NCBI RefSeq assembly: GCF_030067705.1 | Contig: NZ_JASJEX010000004.1 | Location: 62,001 to 126,000 of the forward strand | Source of the DNA: Kribbibacterium absianum | Lineage (GTDB): Bacteria; Actinomycetota; Coriobacteriia; Coriobacteriales; Atopobiaceae | Direction of reading: 5' to 3' | Length of the DNA: 64,000 bases | In this document: positions 8,568 through 17,138 of the stretch, piece after piece | How the letters are laid out: each line of letters starts with the position of its first letter | Position numbering within the stretch: the stretch's first letter is position 1 | Position numbers and translations under genes: made by a program | Notes under the pieces: model-generated | Database searches by the model: none | Told to the model about the DNA's origin: nothing | What the model saw: the letters and a program-made list of their open reading frames with translations, nothing else

Positions 8568-9359
8568 GTGCGAAACATCGCCATCGTCACCGGAGCGTCG
8601 TCCGGCCTGGGAGAGGACTTCGTCAAGTTGCTGGACGCCGGCTCGGGAGGGCCGCTCGACGAGATCTGGCTCATCGCCCGCAAGAAGGAGCAGCTCGACG
8701 CCGTCGCGGCCAAGCTGTCCACGCCATCGCGCGTGATGCCGCTCGACCTCACGGACCCAGCGAGCTTCACGGCGGTCGAGGACGCGCTCAAGGCCGAGGA
8801 CGACCCCAATGTGCAGTGGCTCTTCAACTGCGCCGGCTTCGGGAAGTTCGGCGACTTCGAGTCCATCGGCCGGGAGCAGAACGCCAACATGGTGAGGCTC
8901 AACTGTCTCGCGGTGCTGGAGATGAGCTACGTGAGCCTGCCCTTCATGCACGCCGGGTCGCGCATCGTGAACATCGCGAGCGCCGCCGCCCTCGTGCCGC
9001 AGCCGGGCCTCTCCACCTACGGCGCCACCAAGCGCTTCGTGCTCGACCTGTCCCGCGCCCTCAACTTCGAGCTGGACGGCACCGGCATCCACGTGAGCGC
9101 CGTGTGCCCCAAGTTCATGCACACGCGCTTCCTCGACGACCCGGGCAACCAGGCCGAGGTGCGCCACTTCACCTGGATCGGCTTCGAGGACGCCGACGCC
9201 TGCGCGGCCACCGCGCTCCGCAAGGCGATACGGGGCAAGGACTGCATCTTCACGAGCCCCGACGTGGCCCTGATGAACATCGCCTGCAAGCTGCTGCCGG
9301 TGGACCTGGTCATGGCCATCGAGCGCGCCATCGGCAACTGGTACGCGAAGGCGGCGTAG
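8568..9359 (+). CDS. SDR-family NAD(P)-dependent oxidoreductase
   Basis: This is a short-chain dehydrogenase/reductase of 263 residues. The cofactor motif TGASSGLG is at residues 8-15, and NCAGFG and the active-site YGATK with an upstream serine (NIASAAA) are present, so it should be catalytically active. The substrate cannot be told from sequence. The GTG start at 8568 is supported by AGGAGGAAACC immediately upstream. The gene stands alone between a divergent membrane-protein gene and the convergent rho gene. Confidence 0.88.
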   Translation: MRNIAIVTGASSGLGEDFVKLLDAGSGGPLDEIWLIARKKEQLDAVAAKLSTPSRVMPLDLTDPASFTAVEDALKAEDDPNVQWLFNCAGFGKFGDFESIGREQNANMVRLNCLAVLEMSYVSLPFMHAGSRIVNIASAAALVPQPGLSTYGATKRFVLDLSRALNFELDGTGIHVSAVCPKFMHTRFLDDPGNQAEVRHFTWIGFEDADACAATALRKAIRGKDCIFTSPDVALMNIACKLLPVDLVMAIERAIGNWYAKAA

Positions 9360-9367
9360 CCAAGAAG

Positions 9368-9402
9368 AAACGCCCTGCGATGCCGAGCACCGCAGGGCGT
9401 TT
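9368..9402. terminator. Bidirectional terminator between SDR gene and rho
   Basis: A perfect 12-bp stem (AAACGCCCTGCG with CGCAGGGCGTTT) encloses an 11-nt loop between two convergent genes. The A and T runs at the stem ends let it work on both strands. Confidence 0.82.
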
Positions 9403-9433
9403 CCCATATGACCGCGTCCGAGCGTCGGGCGCC

Positions 9434-11380
9434 CTAGTCCATGTAGTCCGTCTTGGCGGCCTTCTTCGCGCTCCGGATCAGGAACTCCTCGTTCGTCGCC
9501 GTCTGTTTGAGCCCCTTCACGAGCGACGCCTCGGCCCGCTCCGCGTTGTTCATGTTCGCGAGCACGCGGCGCAGCCCCCACACAAACGGGGCCATCTGCG
9601 GCGACATGAGCAGGTCCTCGTTGCGGGTGCCCGACGCCACCGGGTCCACGGCCGGGAAGATGCGCTTGTCGGCCAGCTCGCGGTCCAGCTTGAGCTCCAT
9701 GTTGCCGGTGCCCTTGAACTCCTCGAAGATCACCTCGTCCATCTTGGATCCGGTGTCCACGAGCGCGGAGGCGATGATCGTGAGCGAGCCGCCGTTCTCG
9801 ATGTTGCGCGCCGCGCCCAGGAAGCGTTTGGGCGGGTAGAGGGCGGCGGAGTCGACGCCGCCGGACAGGATGCGGCCGGAGGCGGGCGCGGCAAGGTTGT
9901 AGGCACGAGCCAGACGTGTGATGGAGTCGAGGACCACCACGACGTCCTCCCCTTGCTCCACCAGGCGCTTCGCGCGCTCGATCACCAGCTCGGCCACCTT
10001 GGTGTGGTTGTCCGCGGGCATGTCGAAGGTCGAGGCCACGACGTCGCCCTTGATGGAGCGCTGCATGTCCGTGACCTCTTCGGGACGCTCGTCCACCAGA
10101 AGGCAGATGAGGTGCACCTCCGGGTTGTTGTGCGCGATGGACTGGCATATGTGCTTGAGCACCGTGGTCTTGCCCGCCTTGGGCGGGCTCACGATGAGGC
10201 CGCGCTGCCCCTTGCCGATGGGCGCGACGAGGTCGATCACACGACCGGTGATCGAGGTCTGGCCGTTCTCCATCTTGAGCCGCTCGTTGGGATAGATGGG
10301 CGTGAGGTCGCGGAAGCGCGGCCGACCCTTGGCCTCTTCCGGCGCCTTGCCATTGACCGCGGTGATGTGCGCGAGCGGCGGGAACTTGTTGCCGGGCGCC
10401 GCAGGTCGCACGGTGCCCTCGACATAGTCGCCGGGGCGCAGGCCCCACTGGCGGATCATGTTCTGCTGCACGAAGGCGTCGTCCTCGCCCTGCATGTAGG
10501 CGTCCGTGCGGATGAAGCCGAAGTTGTCGTTGGCTATCTCGAGAATGCCGGCCACGGGGCGGAATCCCTCGGCCCGCGCGGCGGCGTCGTACACGGCGTC
10601 GACGAGCTCGGCCTTGCGCAGCCCCTGGGGCGCGACGCCCACCTCGGCCGCCTTGGCGCGCAGCTCGGCCACCTTCATGCCCTCGAGTTCCTCGCGCGTG
10701 AGGGACGGCGCGGCCGGCTGCTTCTTGTGCCGGCTGCCACGGTCGTTGCGGTTGTTCTTGTTGCGGTTGTTGCGACCACCCTGGCCGCTCGCGTTCTGGC
10801 CCCCGCCGTTTTGCCCACCGCCCTGCTTGCGGTCGCGGCGCTGAGGGTCGGGGCGCTCCTCGTTCTTGGGCCTCTCGTCACGGGGCTTTTCGTCACGGGG
10901 CCGCTCGTCGGCCTTGGAGCCGTCGCCCTGCGGCTTCTCGGGCTTCTGGTCTTCCCCGTTGCTCTCCGACGGCGCCGCGGACGCCTCGACACCCGTCTCG
11001 CTCTGGGGCTTCTCCTCGTCGGGGCCGCTCTTCTTGCGGGTGCGCCGAGCGCGTTTGGGCTTCTCGGGGGCCGGCTCGACCGGCGCTTCGGCCTCGGGTG
11101 TCGCGGCCTCGCCCTCCTGGGCCCCGTCCTCCGCCTTCTTCGCGCGAGGCTTTCGCGCGCGCTTCGGCTTCTCAGGGGCTGCCTCCGCCGGAGCCTCCGA
11201 ACCCGCATGCTCCACCGGCGCCTCCCCCTCGGAAGGGGTCTCGGCCTTCTTCACCCGAGGCTTTCGCGTGCGCTTGGGCTTCTCGGGCGCAGACCCCCCG
11301 ACAGGAGTCGGGGCCACGTTCTCGGGGGCCGGAGCGCCCGATGCCTCGTCCAAAGGAAGGGTGGGATTGTCGTCTGCCAT
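9434..11380 (-). CDS. rho: Transcription termination factor Rho, long N-terminal extension
   Basis: Rho is the hexameric RNA helicase that ends many transcripts. Residues from about 227 on are standard: the Rho_N helical domain, a cold-shock RNA-binding domain with NDNFGFIR, Walker A SPPKAGKTT near 398-406, and VDERPEEVTDMQRS. The first 225 residues are an extension with three copies of EKPKRxRKPRxKKAE-like repeats (near 32, 69 and 105), then acidic stretches and an Arg/Asn/Gly-rich run. Actinobacterial Rho factors often carry such insertions, which bind RNA. The ATG at 11380 follows GAGGAA. Confidence 0.96.
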   Translation of the reverse strand: MADDNPTLPLDEASGAPAPENVAPTPVGGSAPEKPKRTRKPRVKKAETPSEGEAPVEHAGSEAPAEAAPEKPKRARKPRAKKAEDGAQEGEAATPEAEAPVEPAPEKPKRARRTRKKSGPDEEKPQSETGVEASAAPSESNGEDQKPEKPQGDGSKADERPRDEKPRDERPKNEERPDPQRRDRKQGGGQNGGGQNASGQGGRNNRNKNNRNDRGSRHKKQPAAPSLTREELEGMKVAELRAKAAEVGVAPQGLRKAELVDAVYDAAARAEGFRPVAGILEIANDNFGFIRTDAYMQGEDDAFVQQNMIRQWGLRPGDYVEGTVRPAAPGNKFPPLAHITAVNGKAPEEAKGRPRFRDLTPIYPNERLKMENGQTSITGRVIDLVAPIGKGQRGLIVSPPKAGKTTVLKHICQSIAHNNPEVHLICLLVDERPEEVTDMQRSIKGDVVASTFDMPADNHTKVAELVIERAKRLVEQGEDVVVVLDSITRLARAYNLAAPASGRILSGGVDSAALYPPKRFLGAARNIENGGSLTIIASALVDTGSKMDEVIFEEFKGTGNMELKLDRELADKRIFPAVDPVASGTRNEDLLMSPQMAPFVWGLRRVLANMNNAERAEASLVKGLKQTATNEEFLIRSAKKAAKTDYMD

Positions 11381-11704
11381 CGGGGGATTCCTCTCTGCCG
11401 CGGACTGCGGCCGGGACACAAAAGCACGCAAGCAAGCAGGGGGTCGGCGTCACGCACGACGGTTCAGGCCCCCCAAAGAACAAGGAGGGCGCCGCTATGC
11501 TCAGGGAAGGAAGGGGCGAACAAGGATGCAACCTCACGTCGCCCGTCGGGGGGATGGTACCACAGCGTAGGATGCCCGTTCCCCGACTTTTCAATCCTGC
11601 AGCTCCGCGCGGTCAAAAAAGCGGCGCAACGGACGGCGGCCGCCCCTCCCAAGAGGGGCGGCCGCCGGGGACGTTCTGGCGCGCAGCGTTGCGAGGCCTC
11701 TGCG
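11381..11704. other. Intergenic region holding the rho leader
   Basis: These 324 bases hold the 5' leader and promoter of rho and the 3' end of the upstream MarR gene, both on the minus strand. The only clear element is the hairpin at 11635-11666. I could not assign a promoter with confidence. A long leader would allow the autoregulation known for rho in other bacteria. Confidence 0.5.
11635..11666 (-). terminator. Terminator-like hairpin after the MarR gene
   Basis: A perfect 14-bp GC-rich stem (GGCGGCCGCCCCTC and its complement) closes a CCAA loop. On the minus strand a run of six T residues follows about 12 bases further on, so the spacing is looser than in a canonical terminator. The same loop and closing bases recur in the terminator at 29677-29704. 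Confidence 0.6.
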
Positions 11705-12391
11705 CTAGCCCTCTTTCGAGCTGCGGCGCGTGCGGCGCACCACGATCTGGTTCACGCGGTCCGCAAGCTCGAGCGCGCGCTCCTTGCCGGCCGGCAGCAG
11801 GCTCACCTGCAGCGTGCGGGTGGCGTCGGGCGTCGCGCGGTTGCGCTCGACCAGGCCGTTGTCCACCAGGCTCGAGACCGACATCGAGACCGTGGGCTGC
11901 AAAAGGCCCAACGTGCGCACGATCTGCGACACGGACAGCGAGTCCTCGCCGCTCATCTGGAGCGCCAGCAGCACGAGGTCGCCGGACATGCAGAAGACGG
12001 TGCCCATCGCGTCGATGAACTTGCAGATGCGCTCGGGGCTCGAGCGGTGCAGCGGCGCACCGTTCTGGATGTGGTCGCAGACCTCGCGGGTCAAGCGGTC
12101 CTTGACCTCGATGCCCTTCTCGGAGATCGCGCAGCAGACGTTGCGGCGGTCCTGCGTGCCCTCGTGGCGCGTGATGAGGCCGAGACGCGCCAAGTGGTTG
12201 GTGCGGTGCGTCATCGTCGGGCGCAGCACGCCCTGGTAGTCCGCGATCTCGGACGTCTTGAGCTCCTCGCCCGCCTCGTAAAGGTGGCAGAGGATAGCCA
12301 GCTCCTCAAAGGTCAGCCGCTCCGACGCGGGCGTCTCCTGCCGGACGATGTTGCACGCGCATCGAACGCTCATGAACTCGCGCAGTTCCAT
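11705..12391 (-). CDS. MarR-type regulator with two winged-helix domains
   Basis: This 228-residue DNA-binding protein contains two MarR-like winged helices in tandem. The first covers about residues 25-100 (LTFEELAILCHLYEA, then LGLITRHEGTQDRRN). The second covers about 130-215 (LSVSQIVRTLGLLQPTVS, then NGLVERNRATPDATR). MarR proteins normally have one such domain and bind DNA as dimers, so this may be a pseudo-dimer in one chain. The start at 12391 follows GGGGAGGGG. A 23-bp inverted repeat lies 35 bases upstream and is a plausible autoregulatory operator. The ligand and targets are unknown. Confidence 0.85.
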   Translation of the reverse strand: MELREFMSVRCACNIVRQETPASERLTFEELAILCHLYEAGEELKTSEIADYQGVLRPTMTHRTNHLARLGLITRHEGTQDRRNVCCAISEKGIEVKDRLTREVCDHIQNGAPLHRSSPERICKFIDAMGTVFCMSGDLVLLALQMSGEDSLSVSQIVRTLGLLQPTVSMSVSSLVDNGLVERNRATPDATRTLQVSLLPAGKERALELADRVNQIVVRRTRRSSKEG

Positions 12392-12426
12392 GTAAGCCCC
12401 TCCCCAAGTAAGGTGCCATCTTCCCA

Positions 12427-12449
12427 GGAATCAGATAAATGACGATTCC
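12427..12449. promoter_or_regulatory. Candidate operator for the MarR-type regulator
   Basis: GGAATC and GATTCC face each other across 11 bases, giving half-sites about 17 bases apart centre to centre. The position 35-58 bases before the start codon fits autorepression. A further GGAATC half-site lies near 12647. Assignment is inference from position and symmetry. Confidence 0.45.
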
Positions 12450-12756
12450 CACTTTACCCAAACACAGCATATCAACCCGATAAAGCGGCGCCCCCGGAAA
12501 ACGCCACAGCCCCGAGAGCCCTGCAGGGCGCATAGCGTCGTGTTCGCTGGCCGCCACCTCAACAAACCTCATGGTTTTGGTTCCATGGATAATCGCGACA
12601 ACAGTTGCCCTGTTCTTACGATTAGCATACAGAACCGAACCATAAGGGAATCTTGGCTCAAATAGGCTGCATGTACATAGACATATGGCCTTAAGGTCGG
12701 CGGAAACATGGACGAACCGTGCAACCGCTGCACTTTTGAGCCCGCGCCAAGAGGAA

Positions 12757-12785
12757 GCGCCGCCCCGCTGCACGCGGGACGGCGC
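12757..12785 (-). terminator. Candidate argS terminator
   Basis: A 12-bp stem (GCGCCGTCCCGC with GCGGGGCGGCGC, one G-U pair) closes a 5-nt loop 27 bases past the argS stop. The following minus-strand bases are only moderately T-rich (CTTCCTCTTGG), so termination may need Rho. Confidence 0.5.
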
Positions 12786-12811
12786 CGTTGGGAAACGTGC
12801 CAGCCTGGGCG

Positions 12812-14686
12812 CTACTCGACGACCTCGACGGTCTCCTCGCGATACATGGCGTCGGGAGCGGAGACGCCGATTAGCGTGAGCGCCACCTCGAGGTTGATGC
12901 GCACGGCGTCGACCAGGGCGAGGCGCGCCTTGGAGAGGGCCTCGTCCATCGGCTTCCCCTCCCGCGGAAGGATCTGGCACTCGCCATAGAAGCGGTGGAA
13001 CTCGCTCGCCAGCTCCTGCACGTAGTGGGTCAGACGGAACGGTGCGCGATCGCGGGCGCAGCTGATGATGAGGTCCTGGAACTTGGACATCGTGCGCGCG
13101 ATCGCGGCCTCCGTGGGCTCCAGGAGCAACGACAGGTCCGGGTCGGGCCCGATCGCCTTGTCGGCGACGGCCTCCATGCCCATCTCCTCGGCCTCCTCCA
13201 CCGTCACGCCGGCCGCGCGGCGCAGGATCGAGCAGATACGCGCGTGCGCGTACTGCACGTAGTACACCGGGTTGGTGGAGTCCTGTTTCTTGACGGCCTC
13301 GATGTCGAAGTCGATGGTCTGGTTGGAGGAGCGGCTGATGAGGGTGTAGCGGGTCGCGTCGGGGCCGGCCTCGTCGAGCAGCTCGTCGAAGGCGATCATC
13401 GTGCCGCGGCGCTTGGACATGCGCACCGGCTCGCCGTTGCGGAGCAGGTTCACGAACTGGCCGAGCAGCACCTCGTACTTGCCGGGGTAGCCCATCGCCG
13501 CCGCTGCGGCCTGCACGCGCTTGATGTAGCCGTGATGGTCGGCGCCGAGGATGTTGATCTCGTAGTCGTATTCGGTCATCTTGTCCCAGGTGTAGGCCAC
13601 GTCGGAGGCGAAGTAGGTGTACTCGCCGTTGGACTTCTGGACCACGCGGTCCTTGTCGTCGCCGAACTCCGTGGTCTTGACCCAGAGCGCGTTGTCGTCG
13701 GTGCGGTAGAGGAGGTTCTGGTCCTCGAGCATCTTGAAGGTGCGCTCGATGGGCGACGTGCCCGTCTCGTCCTTCACGTAGAAGAGGCGCTCGGACTTCC
13801 AGTTGTCGAAGTCGCAACGGGCGTTGTGGCAGGTCTCCTTGATGCGGCCGAGCTGCATCTGGTAACCGCGCTCACGGAACTCCGGCGCGCGCACCTCCTC
13901 CTCGACGTCCGCCCACTTGTCGCCGTCGACGTCGTAGAACTCCTTGGCGAGCGTGATGATGTAGTCGCCGCCGTAGGAGTTGCCGCCGAGCTTCTCGTTG
14001 AACGCGTCCATGTAGGGGTGCAGCTCGGGGTGCGCGTCGTCCTCGTCGTCCACGTAGGCCTCGCGGTCGGCCAGGAGCAGCTCCACGGCCTCGTCGGCCG
14101 TCTTGCCCTGCTCGCGCATGACCTCCACCAGCTGCAGGTAGCGCTCGGAGATGGAGTTGCCGAAGACGTCCATCTGGGAGCCGTGGTCGTTCACGTAGTA
14201 CTCGCGCTGGACGTCGTAGCCGGCGAAGTCGAGCACGTTGCAGAGCGAGTCGCCGATGGCGGCCCAGCGGCCGTGGCCGATGTGGAGCGGGCCGGTGGGG
14301 TTGGCGGAGATGAACTCCACCTGGACCTTCTCGCCGTGGCCGTAGTCGGAGCGGCCGAAGTCCTGGCCCTTCTGGCGCGCCTCGGCGATGATCTCGTTGT
14401 GGGCAGCGGTGTTGAGATAGAAGTTGATGAATCCGGGGCCGGCAATCTCGACCTTCTCGACCTCCGTGGACTCCGGCATGTGCTCGACGATGGCCGCGGC
14501 GATCTTGGGCGGCGCCATGTGCGCGAGACGGGCGGAGCGCAGCGCGACGGTGGACGTCCACTCGCCGTGGGACGTGTCGGCCGGTCGCTCGACGCCGGCG
14601 TCCTTCACCTGGAACTCCGGCAGCGCTCCGGCAGCCTGGGCTGCGGCAATGGCCTGCAGCACAAGGCCTTCGATGGTCTCGGGCAT
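12812..14686 (-). CDS. argS: Arginyl-tRNA synthetase
   Basis: This class I synthetase charges tRNA-Arg. The 624-residue protein begins with the ArgS N-terminal additional domain. The HIGH signature lies in ANPTGPLHIGHGR (HIGH at 135-138). The KMSKS region reads RMSKRRGT near residue 400. A DALR-type helical anticodon-binding domain fills the C-terminal part, including the LTHYVQELASEFHRFY segment. The ATG at 14686 follows AAAGGA. A 9-residue longer reading to 14713 has no better ribosome site. Confidence 0.96.
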   Translation of the reverse strand: MPETIEGLVLQAIAAAQAAGALPEFQVKDAGVERPADTSHGEWTSTVALRSARLAHMAPPKIAAAIVEHMPESTEVEKVEIAGPGFINFYLNTAAHNEIIAEARQKGQDFGRSDYGHGEKVQVEFISANPTGPLHIGHGRWAAIGDSLCNVLDFAGYDVQREYYVNDHGSQMDVFGNSISERYLQLVEVMREQGKTADEAVELLLADREAYVDDEDDAHPELHPYMDAFNEKLGGNSYGGDYIITLAKEFYDVDGDKWADVEEEVRAPEFRERGYQMQLGRIKETCHNARCDFDNWKSERLFYVKDETGTSPIERTFKMLEDQNLLYRTDDNALWVKTTEFGDDKDRVVQKSNGEYTYFASDVAYTWDKMTEYDYEINILGADHHGYIKRVQAAAAAMGYPGKYEVLLGQFVNLLRNGEPVRMSKRRGTMIAFDELLDEAGPDATRYTLISRSSNQTIDFDIEAVKKQDSTNPVYYVQYAHARICSILRRAAGVTVEEAEEMGMEAVADKAIGPDPDLSLLLEPTEAAIARTMSKFQDLIISCARDRAPFRLTHYVQELASEFHRFYGECQILPREGKPMDEALSKARLALVDAVRINLEVALTLIGVSAPDAMYREETVEVVE

Positions 14687-14744
14687 GGAAACGTCCTTTC
14701 TGTTGCGCGACACAAAGATGCTTCAGGAGTGTACCACGCGAAAA

Positions 14745-14772
14745 GCGGCCCCTCCCTCGCAGGAAAGGCCGC
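14745..14772 (-). terminator. Terminator after pncB
   Basis: On the minus strand GCGGCC pairs with GGCCGC around a 16-nt insert that can add three more pairs, and TTTT follows at once. It lies about 50 bases past the pncB stop. Confidence 0.6.
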
Positions 14773-14822
14773 CCGTTGCCCGTCGAGCGCGGTGTCGCGC
14801 ACGCCCCTTGGACCCTCGCCGC

Positions 14823-16313
14823 TCACGCGGCCGGGTTGCCGCCGCGCTCGCGCTCCTCGCGGGCGAGCCGCTGGCGCAGGTCCGCCAGCCCGGGCTCGAG
14901 CCCCACGGGATAGAACTGCGGGTTCAGGAACCGCCTCGTGGCGGGGTCCAGGTACCGGAGCGCCGTGCGGCAGCGGTCGCGCGCCTCGGCGATCGTGCCG
15001 CCCTCGCCCGTGTCGCGGCCGTTGCGCACCATGGACACGAGCACGTCCTCGGGCACGGCGCGGGAGAAGTCGTACTCGGTCACCGGATCGAGCACGTCCA
15101 CGGCATGGCCGGCCTTCTCAGGCATGACGTGCGCGTCGTCGAGGATCACGTCGCCCACGGGCACGCCTTCGACGTCGCGATAGCGCACGAGGCGCTGCAC
15201 GCCGGGGATGGTGCGCTTGTAGGCCATCTCCGAGACCTTCATCGTGGGCGTCCAAGCCTCGTCGTCCTCCGCCCGGTAGGCCGAGAGCTTGTACACGCCG
15301 CCGAGCGACGGCTGCGGGTCCGCCGTTGCGAGCTTCGTGCCCACGCCGAACGAGTCGATGGGCGCCCCCTGCGCGAAGAGGCTCTGGATCGTGTACTCGT
15401 CGAGGTCGTTCGAGGCGCTGATCTTGACGTAGCCGAGCCCCTCCTCGTCGAAGCGCCTGCGCGCCATCTTGGAAAGCTTGGCCAAGTCGCCCGAGTCGAT
15501 GCGCACGGCGCTCAGGCGCTCCCCCGCCGCCTCCATCTCCTTGGCGACGACGATGGCGTCCTCGACGCCCTGCGCCACGTCATAGGTGTCGAGGAGCAGC
15601 ACGCAGTTCTTGGGGCTCGACTTCGCGAACGCGCGGAAGGCCTCCAGCTGCGTCGGGAAGGCCATGACCCAGCTGTGGGCGTGCGTCCCGAAGACCGGGA
15701 TGCCGTACACCTTGCCGGCCAGCACGTTGGACGTGGAGGCGCAGCCACCGATGTAGCTGGCGCGCGCCACGGTGAGGCCGCCGTCAGGCCCCTGCGCGCG
15801 GCGCAGGCCGAAGTCGCTCACCACGTGGCCCTCGGCCGCCTGCACCACGCGCGCGGCCTTGGTGGCGATGAGCGTCTGGAAGTTCACGAGGTTGAGCAGC
15901 GCGGTCTCGATGAGCTGGCACGCAATGATCGGGCCCTCGACGCGCACCAACGGCTCGCGCGGGAACACGAGGTCGCCCTCGCGGACGGCCCAGATGTCGA
16001 GGTCCGGCTCAAAGCCGGCCAAGTAGTCGAGGAACCCCTCTTTGAACATCGGGCCCCCGCCGGGCGCCTGGAGGGTGCGCAGGTAGGCGATGGAGTCCTC
16101 CGTGAAACGGAAGTTCTCGACCATCTCGCCGATCTGCCCCGTGCCGCAGGCCACGGCGTACCCACCGTGGAACGGGTTCTCGCGGAAGAACACCGTGAAG
16201 CAGGCGCGATTGGAGGCCATGCCCTCCTCCCAGAACCCTTGGGCCATCGTGAGCTCGTAGAGGTCGGTGTTGAGGGCGACGTCGGTGGGAACGGTGCCGT
16301 CGGTGAGTGACAT
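14823..16313 (-). CDS. pncB: Nicotinate phosphoribosyltransferase
   Basis: This enzyme joins nicotinate to PRPP to form nicotinate mononucleotide in NAD salvage. The 496-residue length fits the Gram-positive-type enzyme. Visible family segments are TDLYELTMAQGFW near the N-terminus, SDFGLRRAQG, IGGCASTSNVLAG, GTHAHSWVMAF with the active-site histidines, and RIDSGDLAKLS. The ATG at 16313 is preceded by GGGAGG at five bases. It is monocistronic, with a terminator behind it and a small-protein gene before it. Confidence 0.95.
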   Translation of the reverse strand: MSLTDGTVPTDVALNTDLYELTMAQGFWEEGMASNRACFTVFFRENPFHGGYAVACGTGQIGEMVENFRFTEDSIAYLRTLQAPGGGPMFKEGFLDYLAGFEPDLDIWAVREGDLVFPREPLVRVEGPIIACQLIETALLNLVNFQTLIATKAARVVQAAEGHVVSDFGLRRAQGPDGGLTVARASYIGGCASTSNVLAGKVYGIPVFGTHAHSWVMAFPTQLEAFRAFAKSSPKNCVLLLDTYDVAQGVEDAIVVAKEMEAAGERLSAVRIDSGDLAKLSKMARRRFDEEGLGYVKISASNDLDEYTIQSLFAQGAPIDSFGVGTKLATADPQPSLGGVYKLSAYRAEDDEAWTPTMKVSEMAYKRTIPGVQRLVRYRDVEGVPVGDVILDDAHVMPEKAGHAVDVLDPVTEYDFSRAVPEDVLVSMVRNGRDTGEGGTIAEARDRCRTALRYLDPATRRFLNPQFYPVGLEPGLADLRQRLAREERERGGNPAA

Positions 16314-16398
16314 GGTGCCTCCCGGTCGAAAGGGGCTGGTTCGCGTACGCACAACATGAGACAAAGCTGACTCTTTGTTCTGTCTCATCGGGCGTTGT

Positions 16399-16704
16399 CT
16401 ACTTGGGGGCCGTGACCACGTACCAAATGGCGGCGATGAAGAGCACGGCGCAGATGACCAACAGGATCTTCTGGGCCGCGGGCATCCTCATGTCGTCGCC
16501 CGGCTCCATCTTCTGACGGGCCGCCTCCACGCGGGCCGCATGGGCCGCGTCGTCCTCGTGCGCGGCCTTCTCGGCGCGGAGCTGCTCCAGCTCGGCGCGC
16601 TCGCGAGCCGCGGCGGCCGCAGCCTCGCGCTGCTCCTTCTCGGCGCGGAGCTGTTCCAGCTCGGCGCGCTCCTGGTCGCTCAAGCCATTGTCAGGGCTGG
16701 CCAT
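16399..16704 (-). CDS. Small coiled-coil protein with C-terminal membrane anchor
   Basis: I do not recognise this 101-residue protein. The first 70 residues form a strong coiled coil with two direct copies of RAELEQLRAEK (about residues 13-23 and 36-46). The end is one hydrophobic segment (ILLVICAVLFIAAIWYVV), a tail-anchor arrangement with the coil in the cytoplasm. AAGGAGT precedes the ATG. Terminator-like hairpins lie just upstream of it, so it is its own unit before pncB. Confidence 0.7.
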   Translation of the reverse strand: MASPDNGLSDQERAELEQLRAEKEQREAAAAAARERAELEQLRAEKAAHEDDAAHAARVEAARQKMEPGDDMRMPAAQKILLVICAVLFIAAIWYVVTAPK

Positions 16705-16723
16705 GGCACTCCTTAGGTCGAAG

Positions 16724-16743
16724 GCGCCCCTTTGGAGGGGCGC
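16724..16743. terminator. Terminator-like hairpin
   Basis: An 8-bp perfect stem (GCGCCCCT with AGGGGCGC) closes a 4-nt loop between two small-protein genes. There is no clear T-run, and it lies 20 bases before the coiled-coil gene, so it may also act in that leader. Confidence 0.45.
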
Positions 16744-16762
16744 AGTGTATGAGCCTAAACCA

Positions 16763-16798
16763 AAACGGGCGCCGCCGGCATCCCAGCGGCGCCCGTTT
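16763..16798. terminator. Terminator after the 72-residue protein gene
   Basis: A perfect 13-bp stem (AAACGGGCGCCGC with GCGGCGCCCGTTT) closes a 10-nt loop. Minus-strand transcripts run into TTT plus a further T after the stem, so it should end the gene that stops at 16836. Confidence 0.75.
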
Positions 16799-16835
16799 CA
16801 CGGGTCCTCATATGAAGAGACGCCCCGTCGCACGC

Positions 16836-17054
16836 CTACAGCGCGTCGGTGCCGGCCTCCTCGGCCAGCTCGCGCTTGGCCTCATCGGCCTCGCGAACGT
16901 CCTCGAGCCGCTGCTCCTCGACGCCCTCGAAGCGCTCACACTCGTGCTTCTCCTCCTGGTCGTGCATGGTGCGCACGGAGTGCTCCCGCTGCATCTCCTC
17001 CTTGCCGCCGATGCCGCTGCGGTTGTTGAGGGGCTCGTCGTAGATACGTGCCAT
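16836..17054 (-). CDS. Small acidic protein, unknown
   Basis: A 72-residue, highly charged, soluble protein with many Glu, Arg and His residues and no hydrophobic segment. I recognise no family. The start at 17054 is chosen for GAGGAGAG upstream. A longer reading to 17123 lacks a ribosome site. A strong terminator follows. Together with its 80-residue neighbour it makes a pair of similar small charged proteins. Confidence 0.6.
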   Translation of the reverse strand: MARIYDEPLNNRSGIGGKEEMQREHSVRTMHDQEEKHECERFEGVEEQRLEDVREADEAKRELAEEAGTDAL

Positions 17055-17138
17055 GGTGTGTCTCTCCTCGTTCAGTGTCGGTGGGCGCAGCGCCCGTTGA
17101 GCTCTCAGGGGCTGGTACCCCACCTCAGGGGTTGTTAG

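Larger units (their letters stand above)
12392..12811. other. AT-richer intergenic region upstream of the MarR gene
   Basis: These 420 bases lie between the argS stop and the MarR start, both on the minus strand. They contain a candidate argS terminator at 12757-12785, a less GC-rich core (about 12560-12690) with an inverted pair GTTCT...AGAAC at 12611-12634, and the candidate operator at 12427-12449. I find no gene. Confidence 0.5.

Noticed and set aside
12600-12640. T-box or other riboswitch near argS/MarR
   Set aside because: No AGGGUGG-type T-box core or specifier stem is visible, and the region lies downstream of argS on the coding strand.
12306-13817. An open frame running from argS through the MarR leader into the MarR gene
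   Set aside because: It is out of frame with both genes, has no ribosome site and no family resemblance.
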